Shown in pieces: positions 1 to 7,560 of a stretch of DNA of 7,560 nt. The notes beneath the pieces were generated by a model, which worked only from the letters and a program-made list of their open reading frames with translations, did no database searches and was not told where the DNA came from. Both the position numbers and the translations under genes were made by a program. Origin of the DNA: JBCDCP01 sp039181495 (GTDB lineage Bacteria; Pseudomonadota; Alphaproteobacteria; Rhizobiales; Tepidamorphaceae). The stretch spans positions 1 to 7,560 of the forward strand of contig JBCDCP010000133.1 in assembly GCA_039181495.1 (NCBI GenBank), written 5' to 3'. Position 1 is the first letter of the stretch; each line of letters starts with the position of its first letter.

Positions 1-158
1 ATGCCATATGGCGACAGTTAGGTGTTGTTTTTGGGGTTTGCCGACACCGATGCCGACGCACGGAATTGCTGTCAGCTTTCGCGTTGAATGTCCGCTAAGG
101 GCCGAGAGCAGACTTGGCGTGAAGGAATGCGAACGAACGAAGTCGAGTTTGAACCTGA

Positions 159-1082
159 TTAGGGCTTCCGCACCGGCATCCCTAAGAGTTCGCGGTTCAC
201 ATGTTTGGCCGCGAATTCAAAGAATGCGTGAACGCGAGCGCTCCGTCTGACGTCAGGATGTGCAAGCAGCCAAAGCTCCCAGACCAAACTCTGATCTAGT
301 TCGTCCAATCTCATAATCGTGTCTGATCTTTCGCCCAGATAGGTCGGGAGAATAGCAATTCCGAGGCCTGACTTCACTGCGTCGAGAACACCCATCACAG
401 TGCTTACCACTGTGACCCTGGCGTCTTTGTGTCTCCGGGCGATTGCAATCTTGCTCATTGGAGATTGGTCGAGGTCATCATCCAACATGATCCAACGCAG
501 ATCTTCAGGGGGCTGGTCCTTGACCTTGTGCCAGTGGTCTTTGCTGGCATAGGTCGCACAGTGGATCTTCGAGACCTTTCGGCCAATCCAGTGCTGCGGT
601 GGATTGAGCGTCGGTCGCAATGCGACATCAGCGTCGCGGCGGGATAAATCGAGGGGCCGTGCATCCGACAGAAGATGCAACTCGACATCAGGATGGTCCA
701 TTTGGAAGGTAGAAAAAACCGGTGTCAGGCAGTGCAATATAGAGTCTGTTGTCGTGACGGTAAGCTTGCCTTGGAGCCTTTGGTCTCTTCCGCCCAGCTC
801 CATCTCAATTTGGTGCATTCCCTGAGAGAGCAGGCTGGCCCGTGAGTAAAACGCTTCACCTGCCGCAGTCATGACGTATCCATGGCTTTGCCTCTCAAAA
901 AGGCGAACGCCAAGTCGCTCCTCGACGCTTTCAATTCTCCGGTAAACAGTTGAATGGTTCACGCCCATCATACGGGCGGCGCCGGCTAGGCTGCCCGCTT
1001 CGCACACCGACAATACAAACGGAATGTCGCTCCAGTCGATCCTCCTATCCTGGCGCGCTCTAATTCCACTCTGTGCATTCAT
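159..1082 (-). CDS. LysR-family transcriptional regulator
   Basis: This is a DNA-binding regulator of the LysR type, about 307 residues, a usual length for the family. The N-terminal winged helix-turn-helix spans roughly residues 17-76, with the recognition-helix stretch NHSTVYRRIESVEERLG and the following RLFER. An effector-binding domain starts near residue 105 (KLTVTTTDSILHCLTPVF) and runs to the end. The subgroup with 'VNHSTVYRRI' in the helix is common in proteobacteria, but the ligand cannot be told from sequence. The start is uncertain. ATG at 1082 has a weak GGG six bases upstream, while in-frame ATG at 1100 and GTG at 1106 have no better ribosome site. The gene diverges from the luciferase-domain gene at 1168, which it may control. 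Codon and base use are less GC-rich than in katG. The stop is TAA, and no terminator is visible downstream. Confidence 0.9.
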   Translation of the reverse strand: MNAQSGIRARQDRRIDWSDIPFVLSVCEAGSLAGAARMMGVNHSTVYRRIESVEERLGVRLFERQSHGYVMTAAGEAFYSRASLLSQGMHQIEMELGGRDQRLQGKLTVTTTDSILHCLTPVFSTFQMDHPDVELHLLSDARPLDLSRRDADVALRPTLNPPQHWIGRKVSKIHCATYASKDHWHKVKDQPPEDLRWIMLDDDLDQSPMSKIAIARRHKDARVTVVSTVMGVLDAVKSGLGIAILPTYLGERSDTIMRLDELDQSLVWELWLLAHPDVRRSARVHAFFEFAAKHVNRELLGMPVRKP

Positions 1083-1167
1083 GCAAAGCCCATTTTCCAT
1101 AAACACTCATTTTCATTGCAGCAATTAATGCACACATTTCGGGTTAGCAACCGAAAGGAATGATTCA
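1083..1167. promoter_or_regulatory. Divergent intergenic region between LysR gene and luciferase-domain gene
   Basis: About 85 bases separate the two divergent starts. The region is AT-richer than the surroundings and must carry both promoters. It contains a perfect 5-base inverted repeat around one base, ATTGC-A-GCAAT at 1115-1125, a possible regulator site. On the minus strand a weak promoter-like pair, TTGCTA then TAATTG with a 17-base gap, is visible. On the plus strand AAGGA at 1155-1159 lies 8 bases before the ATG at 1168 and is a good ribosome binding site. The operator assignment is inference only. Confidence 0.4.
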
Positions 1168-1665
1168 ATGGGAACTAAACTCAACTTGCCCATGCGGAGT
1201 GGGCCTGCTCCCGAAACCCAACAACACCTGCCCCATTCGCAGCTCACACAGCATGGGCCAGATGAGATTGTTGAGAAGCTGCATGCTTGGTGTTTCTCTC
1301 TTCCGGATATCAACAATGAGGACAGCGGAATCTCGGTGCCTGGATCAAGGGCGCTTGTTTTGCGCGACGGGATTAGTAGCAACCAAGCCGCCTTCATGAT
1401 CGGCAGAGAATTCGCGCACATTCATCCAAAGCCAGATAATGGCAGCATGCATTTGATGTTGCCGGCAGATGAGGTGGATGCGGTGAAGAAAGCGGGCTGG
1501 GGGGAGGACCATTATCTGGTAACCCAAGGCAAATACCCGCCCGGCCTCGTGATGGTCTACTCGCCTCGTGACAATGCTGAACTTGAAGCAGTCACTATGA
1601 TTGTGGCTCGATCATACGAATTTGCAACCGGAGCAGAATCCAGGCTGGACGAAGACCGAAGCTGA
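1168..1665 (+). CDS. Luciferase-domain (DUF5519-like) family protein
   Basis: This is a small soluble protein of 165 residues with no signal peptide or membrane segment. I recognise the family that Pfam calls 'Luciferase' (PF17648), as I recall it, named after fungal luciferase. The evidence is the block GREFAHIHPKPDNGSMHLML (residues 79-98), followed by an AGWGEDH segment (109-115) and a C-terminal YSPRDNAELEAVTMIVARSY (131-150). His84, His86 and His95 are the likely conserved polar residues. The N-terminal 30 residues are polar and proline-rich and read SGPAPETQQHLPHSQL, which also looks like the family. Bacterial members have no established reaction, so light emission should not be assumed. 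A strong ribosome site, AAGGA, lies 8 bases before the start. The gene diverges from a LysR regulator, which suggests control by it. It is convergent with katG. Confidence 0.75.
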   Translation: MGTKLNLPMRSGPAPETQQHLPHSQLTQHGPDEIVEKLHAWCFSLPDINNEDSGISVPGSRALVLRDGISSNQAAFMIGREFAHIHPKPDNGSMHLMLPADEVDAVKKAGWGEDHYLVTQGKYPPGLVMVYSPRDNAELEAVTMIVARSYEFATGAESRLDEDRS

Positions 1666-1696
1666 CAACGCTCAAGTTATCATTTTCGGCAGAATA

Positions 1697-1732
1697 CCGT
1701 TGACCGAAGTATGTCCACTTCGCCGCCAACGG
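1697..1732. repeat. Imperfect hairpin downstream of the luciferase-domain gene
   Basis: The outer arms are CCGTTG (1697-1702) and CAACGG (1727-1732). The inner arms are CGAAGT (1705-1710) and ACTTCG (1717-1722), closing a six-base loop ATGTCC. The two 6-base-pair stems are separated by an internal loop of 2 and 4 bases. It begins 31 bases after the stop codon at 1665. No T-run follows on either strand, so it is not a classic intrinsic terminator. It could stabilise the 3' end of the mRNA or be part of a degenerate intergenic repeat. Confidence 0.5.
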
Positions 1733-1850
1733 CAGACAAACTGAACTTCCGATGTGGGCCGATAACTGACTTGGGCAGAACGGCAGATTTGGGCAGGAAT
1801 CAGACATTAGTTGCAACAGGATGCAAGTTGCGGTTCACGCTCCCCCAAAC

Positions 1851-1877
1851 AGAAACCCCGCATCTTGCGATGCGGGG
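1851..1877 (-). terminator. Rho-independent terminator of katG
   Basis: A perfect 9-base-pair stem, CCCCGCATC (1856-1864) with GATGCGGGG (1869-1877), closes a 4-base loop. On the minus strand it is followed by TTTCTGTTT, a broken T-run. It lies 31 bases past the katG stop codon. On the plus strand the bases after the stem (CTGTTGTCTTG) are moderately T-rich, so it may also stop transcripts of the convergent luciferase-domain gene. Confidence 0.85.
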
Positions 1878-1908
1878 CTGTTGTCTTGTCGACGCTCGCT
1901 GACTGCGA

Positions 1909-4217
<2,309 letters not shown>

Positions 4218-4221
<4 letters not shown>

Positions 4222-5129
4222 TGACTGCCGTCGCCGGCGCGCGCCTCCCGGATCAACGCGGCAAGGGCACCGCGATCGGCCAGGAGCGGGCTTGTCGCAC
4301 GCATGAACAGCGCGATGTCGCGCGCTGGCGCCGGTTCGGAAAAGGCCAGCAACCGCATGTCTTCGCGGCCCTGCACTTCGTGGGGAATGGCGAGCTGGGG
4401 CACCAGCGTGTAGCCCATCCCCTGGGCCACCATCTGGAGAAGCGTTGTCAGCGAAGTGGCGCCGACATTGACGGTCTGACGCGCGGGGCGATGGGCCTGG
4501 CACACGGTCAGTGCCTGATCACGCAGGCAATGCCCCTCTTCAAGCAGCAGCAGGCGGTCGAGTGCGATCTGGTCCTGGATCAGGGGTGCGGTCAAAAAGT
4601 CGGCATCGTTGGTCGACATGACCAGCAGGAACTCGTCACGGAACAGGCTCTCCGAAACAAGTCCCGTCTCATCGATCGGGGCGGCGGCAATGACCGCGTC
4701 GAGTTCTCCCGCAAGCAGCTCGCCGATCAGCACATCTGTCGTGGACTCCCGCAAACGCAGGGCTGTACGCGGATACGCCTCGCGCAGCCGCATGACGATC
4801 TGGGGAAACAGATAGGGTGCAATGGTCGGGATGATGCCAAGCGCCAGATCGCCCTCAAGAGCCTGGCGGTCTATGTCGATCTGCGCGTCCAGCCCTTCTG
4901 CTTCGGCCAGGACTTCGAGCATCTGCGGCGCCAGTCGACGGCCCAGCGGCGTGAGCGTGACACCGGAGCGCGCGCGTTCGAACAATGCACCACCGATCTG
5001 TGCTTCCAGCTCGGCGATCTGAGCAGACAGGGCAGGCTGCGACACATGCACAGCCTCGGCAGCGCGGCCAAAATGCCTGCTCTGGGTCAGGGCACGGAAA
5101 TAGTTGAGCTGTCGAAGGGTGAAGCGCAT
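4218..5129 (-). CDS. oxyR: Hydrogen-peroxide sensing LysR-type regulator OxyR
   Basis: This regulator, when oxidised by hydrogen peroxide, activates antioxidant genes such as katG. It has 303 residues, close to the 305 of E. coli OxyR. The winged helix-turn-helix is at residues 1-60 (FGRAAEAVHVSQPALSAQIAELE), followed by a linker helix and the regulatory domain from about residue 93. The diagnostic redox pair is present: Cys201 in EEGHCLRDQ and Cys210, nine residues apart exactly as Cys199 and Cys208 in E. coli. The conserved ATSLTTLLQMV block follows. AAGG at 5140-5137 is a ribosome site 7 bases before the ATG. katG follows 131 bases downstream on the same strand, and a GNAT gene ends 92 bases upstream. 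In many relatives oxyR and its catalase gene are divergent, whereas here they are in tandem, so katG needs its own promoter or is read through from oxyR. A candidate operator lies just before the start codon. Confidence 0.95.
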
Positions 5130-5157
5130 AGAACGACCTTATGTACAAGGGCGCTGC

Positions 5158-5176
5158 CGATAGCCAAGTCTTATTG
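5158..5176 (-). promoter_or_regulatory. Candidate OxyR operator upstream of oxyR
   Basis: The 19-base motif CGATAG-N5-TCTTATTG is found here and again at 4205-4223 before katG, with 14 fixed bases identical and five central bases all different. Conserved flanks around a free centre are what a dimeric LysR-type site looks like. It matches the OxyR half-operator consensus at 7 of 10 fixed positions. It ends 28 bases before the oxyR start codon, so it probably overlaps the promoter and would allow OxyR to repress its own gene, as is known for OxyR and other LysR regulators. No clear second half-site or -10/-35 pair is visible. Confidence 0.5.
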
Positions 5177-5221
5177 GATTGCCGGTCGGATGGCCATTGG
5201 CCCGCGGTTCAGTTGGAAACC

Positions 5222-5749
5222 TCAGTCCGTCCAGAGCTCAGGCCGCTGCCATGGCATAGGCACGATGAGCTTACCCTCAGCAGCCGCGTTGCTTCCGTGC
5301 AAGCCGATCGACTGCCAGGCGTCGCGCCAGTCTTCAGGCAAGGCGTAAGGCGGCGGTACACCAGCCTCAACCTTGAACCCGAAGCGGCCATAATAGGCGG
5401 GGTCACCCAACACATAGACGTGCGTCACACCACCGTTTTCAAGGCGTCGAAACCCCTCGGCAACGAGTGCTCTGCCGATGCCCTGACGCTGACAACCAGG
5501 CCACACGCCGAGTGGCGCCAGTAACGCGGCAGAGCCGGCCTGCCCATCAATACCGCACATGGTGAAAAGAACATGCCCCACGACAGCCCTTTCACGCCGG
5601 GCGACCACGGACAGGTAATCGGCTTCACCGGTAATGACCTCGCGCACGATCGGCATCAGATCTTCATCGGGGAAGGTCTCGCGGTAGAGCACCGCGAGCG
5701 CCTCCATGTCGCGGTCGGTGCTTTCGGCGATATCAACCTCTTGGGTCAT
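5222..5749 (-). CDS. GNAT-family N-acetyltransferase, YhbS-like
   Basis: A 175-residue GNAT enzyme that would transfer an acetyl group from acetyl-CoA to an amine. The acetyl-CoA loop is Q87-R88-Q89-G90-I91-G92, preceded by the strand LAPLGVWP. The later VYVLGDPAYYGRFGF (residues 111-125) is typical of the YhbS group (COG3153), whose substrates are mostly unknown. The C-terminal tail with PWQRPELW is less conserved. The ATG starts 2 bases after the TAG stop of the hydrolase gene upstream. AGGA overlaps that stop and touches the ATG, which is too close for a normal site, while GGGAGAG lies 11 bases upstream. Translation is therefore probably coupled to the upstream gene. oxyR follows after 92 bases, long enough for its own promoter. 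Confidence 0.9.
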   Translation of the reverse strand: MTQEVDIAESTDRDMEALAVLYRETFPDEDLMPIVREVITGEADYLSVVARRERAVVGHVLFTMCGIDGQAGSAALLAPLGVWPGCQRQGIGRALVAEGFRRLENGGVTHVYVLGDPAYYGRFGFKVEAGVPPPYALPEDWRDAWQSIGLHGSNAAAEGKLIVPMPWQRPELWTD

Positions 5750-5751
5750 TC

Positions 5752-6642
5752 CTACCGACGCTCTCCCAAATCCAGCATCATGCCGGCGTGGCTCACACGG
5801 CGGGCCGTGACATCAATACGCATCAGGTCTTCTCCGATCACCACCGGGCCGGCATAGATCGGCGCGATGGCGCTCAGCAATGCTTGCTTGTCGAAGAGCG
5901 GCGGGACGAAGTGGGTCAGAGCGAGACAACCCACCTGGGCTTTTGCGGCAATCGCTGCCACGTCTTCAGGACGGGTGTGGTAGCGTGTGACCGCATCAAT
6001 CGTCGTTTGCGAGCGCACGCCTTCAATCGGCTGCATCTCGTGATGCAGAAACACCTCGTGGACGAGCAGATCGACACCATCGGCAGCGTCCGCTAGCGCT
6101 TCGCAGGGTGCGGTGTCACCGGAGAAAACGAGTGTTTGCTTGCCGTCGCTGACATGCAGCCCAAAGGCCGGCTCGACCGGCGCATGATCGACCAACACCG
6201 GCGTGATGGACAGCCCACCGATCGATAGACCCTCCCCGGCCCTCAGCTCTTGCAGATCAAGATCGAAGGCAGCCGCACCGGCGGGCCGCTTCTCATAGGC
6301 TATGCGGAGCGCCCGCTCGTCCTGCCAAGCAGCCATCTGAGCGGCGATATGGTCTAGCACCGGCTGGGGCGCGATAACGCGCCACGGTGTTCGCCGGCCC
6401 TGGTACCAAGCAGACTGAACCAGCGAATAGAAGTCCACGAGATGATCAGAGTGATAGTGGGTGACGATCAGCGCCGCGATACCAGCAATCGACTGACCGG
6501 CAGCGACCAGCTGCTGGGCGACCCCGGAACCGCAATCGATCAGGACAGCGGTTTCCGCCGACCGCAGCAGATGCGCCGGACCGCGGCGCCCCGGAATTGC
6601 AACGGGACATCCGGTGCCGAGAAACGTGAAGTCGAGTCCCAT
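5752..6642 (-). CDS. Metallo-beta-lactamase-fold hydrolase (RNase Z/arylsulfatase-like subgroup)
   Basis: A two-metal hydrolase of about 296 residues from the preferred start. In the numbering from the first possible ATG (6648), the metal site is THYHSDH with His64, His66, Asp68 and His69, then His155, Asp178 (FSGDTAP) and His246 (LTHFVPP). The N-terminal FLGTGCP strand and the late 'YHTRPEDVAAIAAKA' block are shared with RNase Z relatives. The residues after the metal motif (HLVDFYSLVQSAWYQGR) resemble the arylsulfatase-like branch rather than true tRNA 3'-processing RNase Z, and no exosite arm is seen. The substrate is therefore unknown. GAGG at 6654-6651 is 8 bases from the ATG at 6642 but only 2 from the ATG at 6648, which favours the later start. 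The gene is tightly packed: the GNAT gene follows after 2 bases and the methyltransferase-like gene ends 20 bases before. Confidence 0.88.
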   Translation of the reverse strand: MGLDFTFLGTGCPVAIPGRRGPAHLLRSAETAVLIDCGSGVAQQLVAAGQSIAGIAALIVTHYHSDHLVDFYSLVQSAWYQGRRTPWRVIAPQPVLDHIAAQMAAWQDERALRIAYEKRPAGAAAFDLDLQELRAGEGLSIGGLSITPVLVDHAPVEPAFGLHVSDGKQTLVFSGDTAPCEALADAADGVDLLVHEVFLHHEMQPIEGVRSQTTIDAVTRYHTRPEDVAAIAAKAQVGCLALTHFVPPLFDKQALLSAIAPIYAGPVVIGEDLMRIDVTARRVSHAGMMLDLGERR

Positions 6643-6650
6643 CGGCATTG

Positions 6651-6654
6651 CCTC
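6651..6654 (-). promoter_or_regulatory. Ribosome binding site deciding the hydrolase start
   Basis: GAGG on the minus strand is 8 bases from the ATG at 6642 and only 2 from the in-frame ATG at 6648. Normal spacing therefore favours the second ATG, making the protein two residues shorter. Confidence 0.6.
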
Positions 6655-6662
6655 GCGTGCGC

Positions 6663-7136
6663 TTAAAGCCAGCGGCGTACGCGGGACTTGTAGTCGCGAT
6701 ACTCATCACCGAACTCGGCTTCGAGCATGGCTTCCTCGTCCTTGATGACGAATTCCGTCATCGCCCACATGAAGGCCGGGATCAGCGCAAGACCGATCAC
6801 CGATCCGCGCAACAGAACATAACCGAAGAGGATCAGCACAAGACCGAAATAGATCGGGTTGCGTGAGAACCGCAGCATGCCGTCGGTCACCAGCCGCCTG
6901 GCGGCGGCAAAGGGATGGATCGGGGTCTTCTTGCGAAAGAACCGGATTGCGACATCGGCCGCTAGGACGAGCCCGAGCCCGATCTGGAAGTAGCCAAGTG
7001 CGCGGAGCTGATCGGGCAGGATGTTGGCTTGCGGGATGTAGCGCGCAATAAGCCAGGCCAAGGCCATGAACCCAAACAGCCATATGGGTGGCGGAATGCG
7101 ATGAAAGATCGATCGGGCCTTGGGGAAATCTGACAT
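6663..7136 (-). CDS. Isoprenylcysteine carboxyl methyltransferase-like membrane protein
   Basis: An integral membrane protein of 157 residues. It has about four hydrophobic segments (residues 17-34, 45-67, 96-110, 112-131) and a C-terminal cytosolic motif. LRFSRNPIYFGLVLILFG (residues 89-106) and KDEEAMLEAEFGDEYRDYKS (132-151) are the signature of the ICMT/phospholipid methyltransferase family (PF04191 type), in which the RNP and the E...FG..Y..Y residues bind S-adenosylmethionine. Bacterial members are widespread and their substrates are mostly unknown. They are unlikely to methylate prenylated proteins. A longer frame exists from a TTG at 7172, but the ATG at 7136 has GGAA six bases upstream, so I choose it. 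The gene ends 20 bases before the hydrolase start and is probably co-transcribed with it. Confidence 0.85.
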   Translation of the reverse strand: MSDFPKARSIFHRIPPPIWLFGFMALAWLIARYIPQANILPDQLRALGYFQIGLGLVLAADVAIRFFRKKTPIHPFAAARRLVTDGMLRFSRNPIYFGLVLILFGYVLLRGSVIGLALIPAFMWAMTEFVIKDEEAMLEAEFGDEYRDYKSRVRRWL

Positions 7137-7194
7137 GTTCTGTTCCGATGGATCGCCGGACTGGAGCCCCAATGGTGAGCGATAGACCGCGCCC

Positions 7195-7560
7195 CTAGCG
7201 CGGCGCGTCGATCGCCTTTGCGAAATAGATGCGCTCGAAACCGTCTTCGTTTCTGCGCTCGGTGATGCTGTAACCGAGACGATCGTAGAAAGCGATGTTC
7301 TCGGTCATGGCCGCGTTTGTATAGAGAATGATCGATCGCCGCTCGTGCGCTGCGGCCAATGCCTCGGCGTGTTGCATCAACAACCGCCCATGTCCCCGCC
7401 CCTGCTGGCCTGTATCGACGGCCGCGGTTTCAACGAAATAGGCGTCGTGTTTCGGAAAACAGACCAGCATGCCGCCAATCTCGCCGTCGTGCTCCGAAAC
7501 CCAAAGGTGCCCGCTGTCGCAGAGCTCTGCGTAGTCCTGCTGCATGGGCGCCGGGTTGCG
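7195..7560 (-). CDS. GNAT-family N-acetyltransferase, partial (N-terminus outside the window)
   Basis: The visible 121 residues are the C-terminal three quarters of a GNAT acetyltransferase. The acetyl-CoA motif is VDTGQQGRGHGRLLMQHAEA, with Gln53, Gly56 and Gly58 forming the Q-x-x-G-x-G loop. The C-terminal signature follows as LYTNAAMTENIAFYDRLGY. An internal ATG at 7545 could be mistaken for the start, but the frame stays open to the edge and reads RNPAP before it. That fits a conserved family segment (a stretch ending in PAPM followed by the visible part), and a start at 7545 would lack the first strand and helix of the fold. The acetylated substrate is unknown. The methyltransferase-like gene follows after a 58-base gap on the same strand. 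Confidence 0.9.
   Translation of the reverse strand, partial: RNPAPMQQDYAELCDSGHLWVSEHDGEIGGMLVCFPKHDAYFVETAAVDTGQQGRGHGRLLMQHAEALAAAHERRSIILYTNAAMTENIAFYDRLGYSITERRNEDGFERIYFAKAIDAPR

Noticed and set aside
8..250. 80-codon open frame at the left edge, plus strand
   Set aside because: It has no ribosome site or family resemblance and runs into the 3' end of the LysR gene on the other strand.
1168..1665. Bioluminescence function for the luciferase-domain protein
   Set aside because: Only the domain name suggests it. No fungal-type luciferin pathway genes or bacterial lux genes are present.
1811..1826. Small inverted repeat TTGCA...TGCAA
   Set aside because: Five pairs around a six-base loop is too short to separate from chance, and it has no T-run or gene context.
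7137..7172. Upstream TTG start for the methyltransferase-like protein
   Set aside because: The extra 12 residues are polar and not family-like, whereas the ATG at 7136 has a ribosome site at good spacing.
7180..7200. Third possible CGATAG operator before the methyltransferase-like gene (a similar CGATAG also lies near 6223)
   Set aside because: Only the CGATAG half is present in each case. The TCTTATTG half is missing, so these are probably chance matches.

Overview
The window looks like chromosome of a GC-rich alphaproteobacterium. The lineage guess (Rhodobacterales or a neighbouring marine order) rests on the protein style of KatG, OxyR and the GNAT proteins and on third-position GC. It is an inference, not a measurement. 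There are eight protein genes, one of them cut by the right edge. I see no rRNA, tRNA, CRISPR array, insertion sequence or phage gene.

Left part (1 to about 1850): a LysR-type regulator on the minus strand and, divergent from it across a short intergenic space, a small protein of the 'luciferase domain' (DUF5519-like) family on the plus strand. The pair looks like a regulator and its target. Hand counts of 60-base blocks show this part is poorer in GC (53% and 43% in two blocks) than katG (65% in one block), so the pair may be a later insertion. Bases 1-158 hold no gene I can support.

Middle (1851-5221): an oxidative stress locus. oxyR, with both redox cysteines, lies directly upstream of katG, a complete bifunctional catalase-peroxidase. 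Both are on the minus strand, in tandem rather than divergent. katG ends at a clear intrinsic terminator, which also separates it from the convergent luciferase-domain gene. The best regulatory signal in the window is a 19-base motif, CGATAG-N5-TCTTATTG. It occurs twice: once overlapping the oxyR stop codon upstream of the katG promoter, and once just upstream of the oxyR start. It fits an OxyR/LysR operator serving both katG activation and oxyR autoregulation.

Right part (5222-7560): four more minus-strand genes reading toward oxyR. In transcription order they are a partial GNAT acetyltransferase, an integral-membrane isoprenylcysteine-methyltransferase-like protein, a metallo-beta-lactamase-fold hydrolase, and a second GNAT acetyltransferase of the YhbS type. 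The hydrolase and the YhbS-type gene are 2 bases apart and the methyltransferase-like gene is about 20 bases from the hydrolase, so these three are probably one transcript. Nothing ties them functionally to peroxide defence except position.

I do not see a clearly new multi-gene system. The items most worth checking are the paired OxyR-like operators and the LysR/luciferase-domain pair with its unusual composition.
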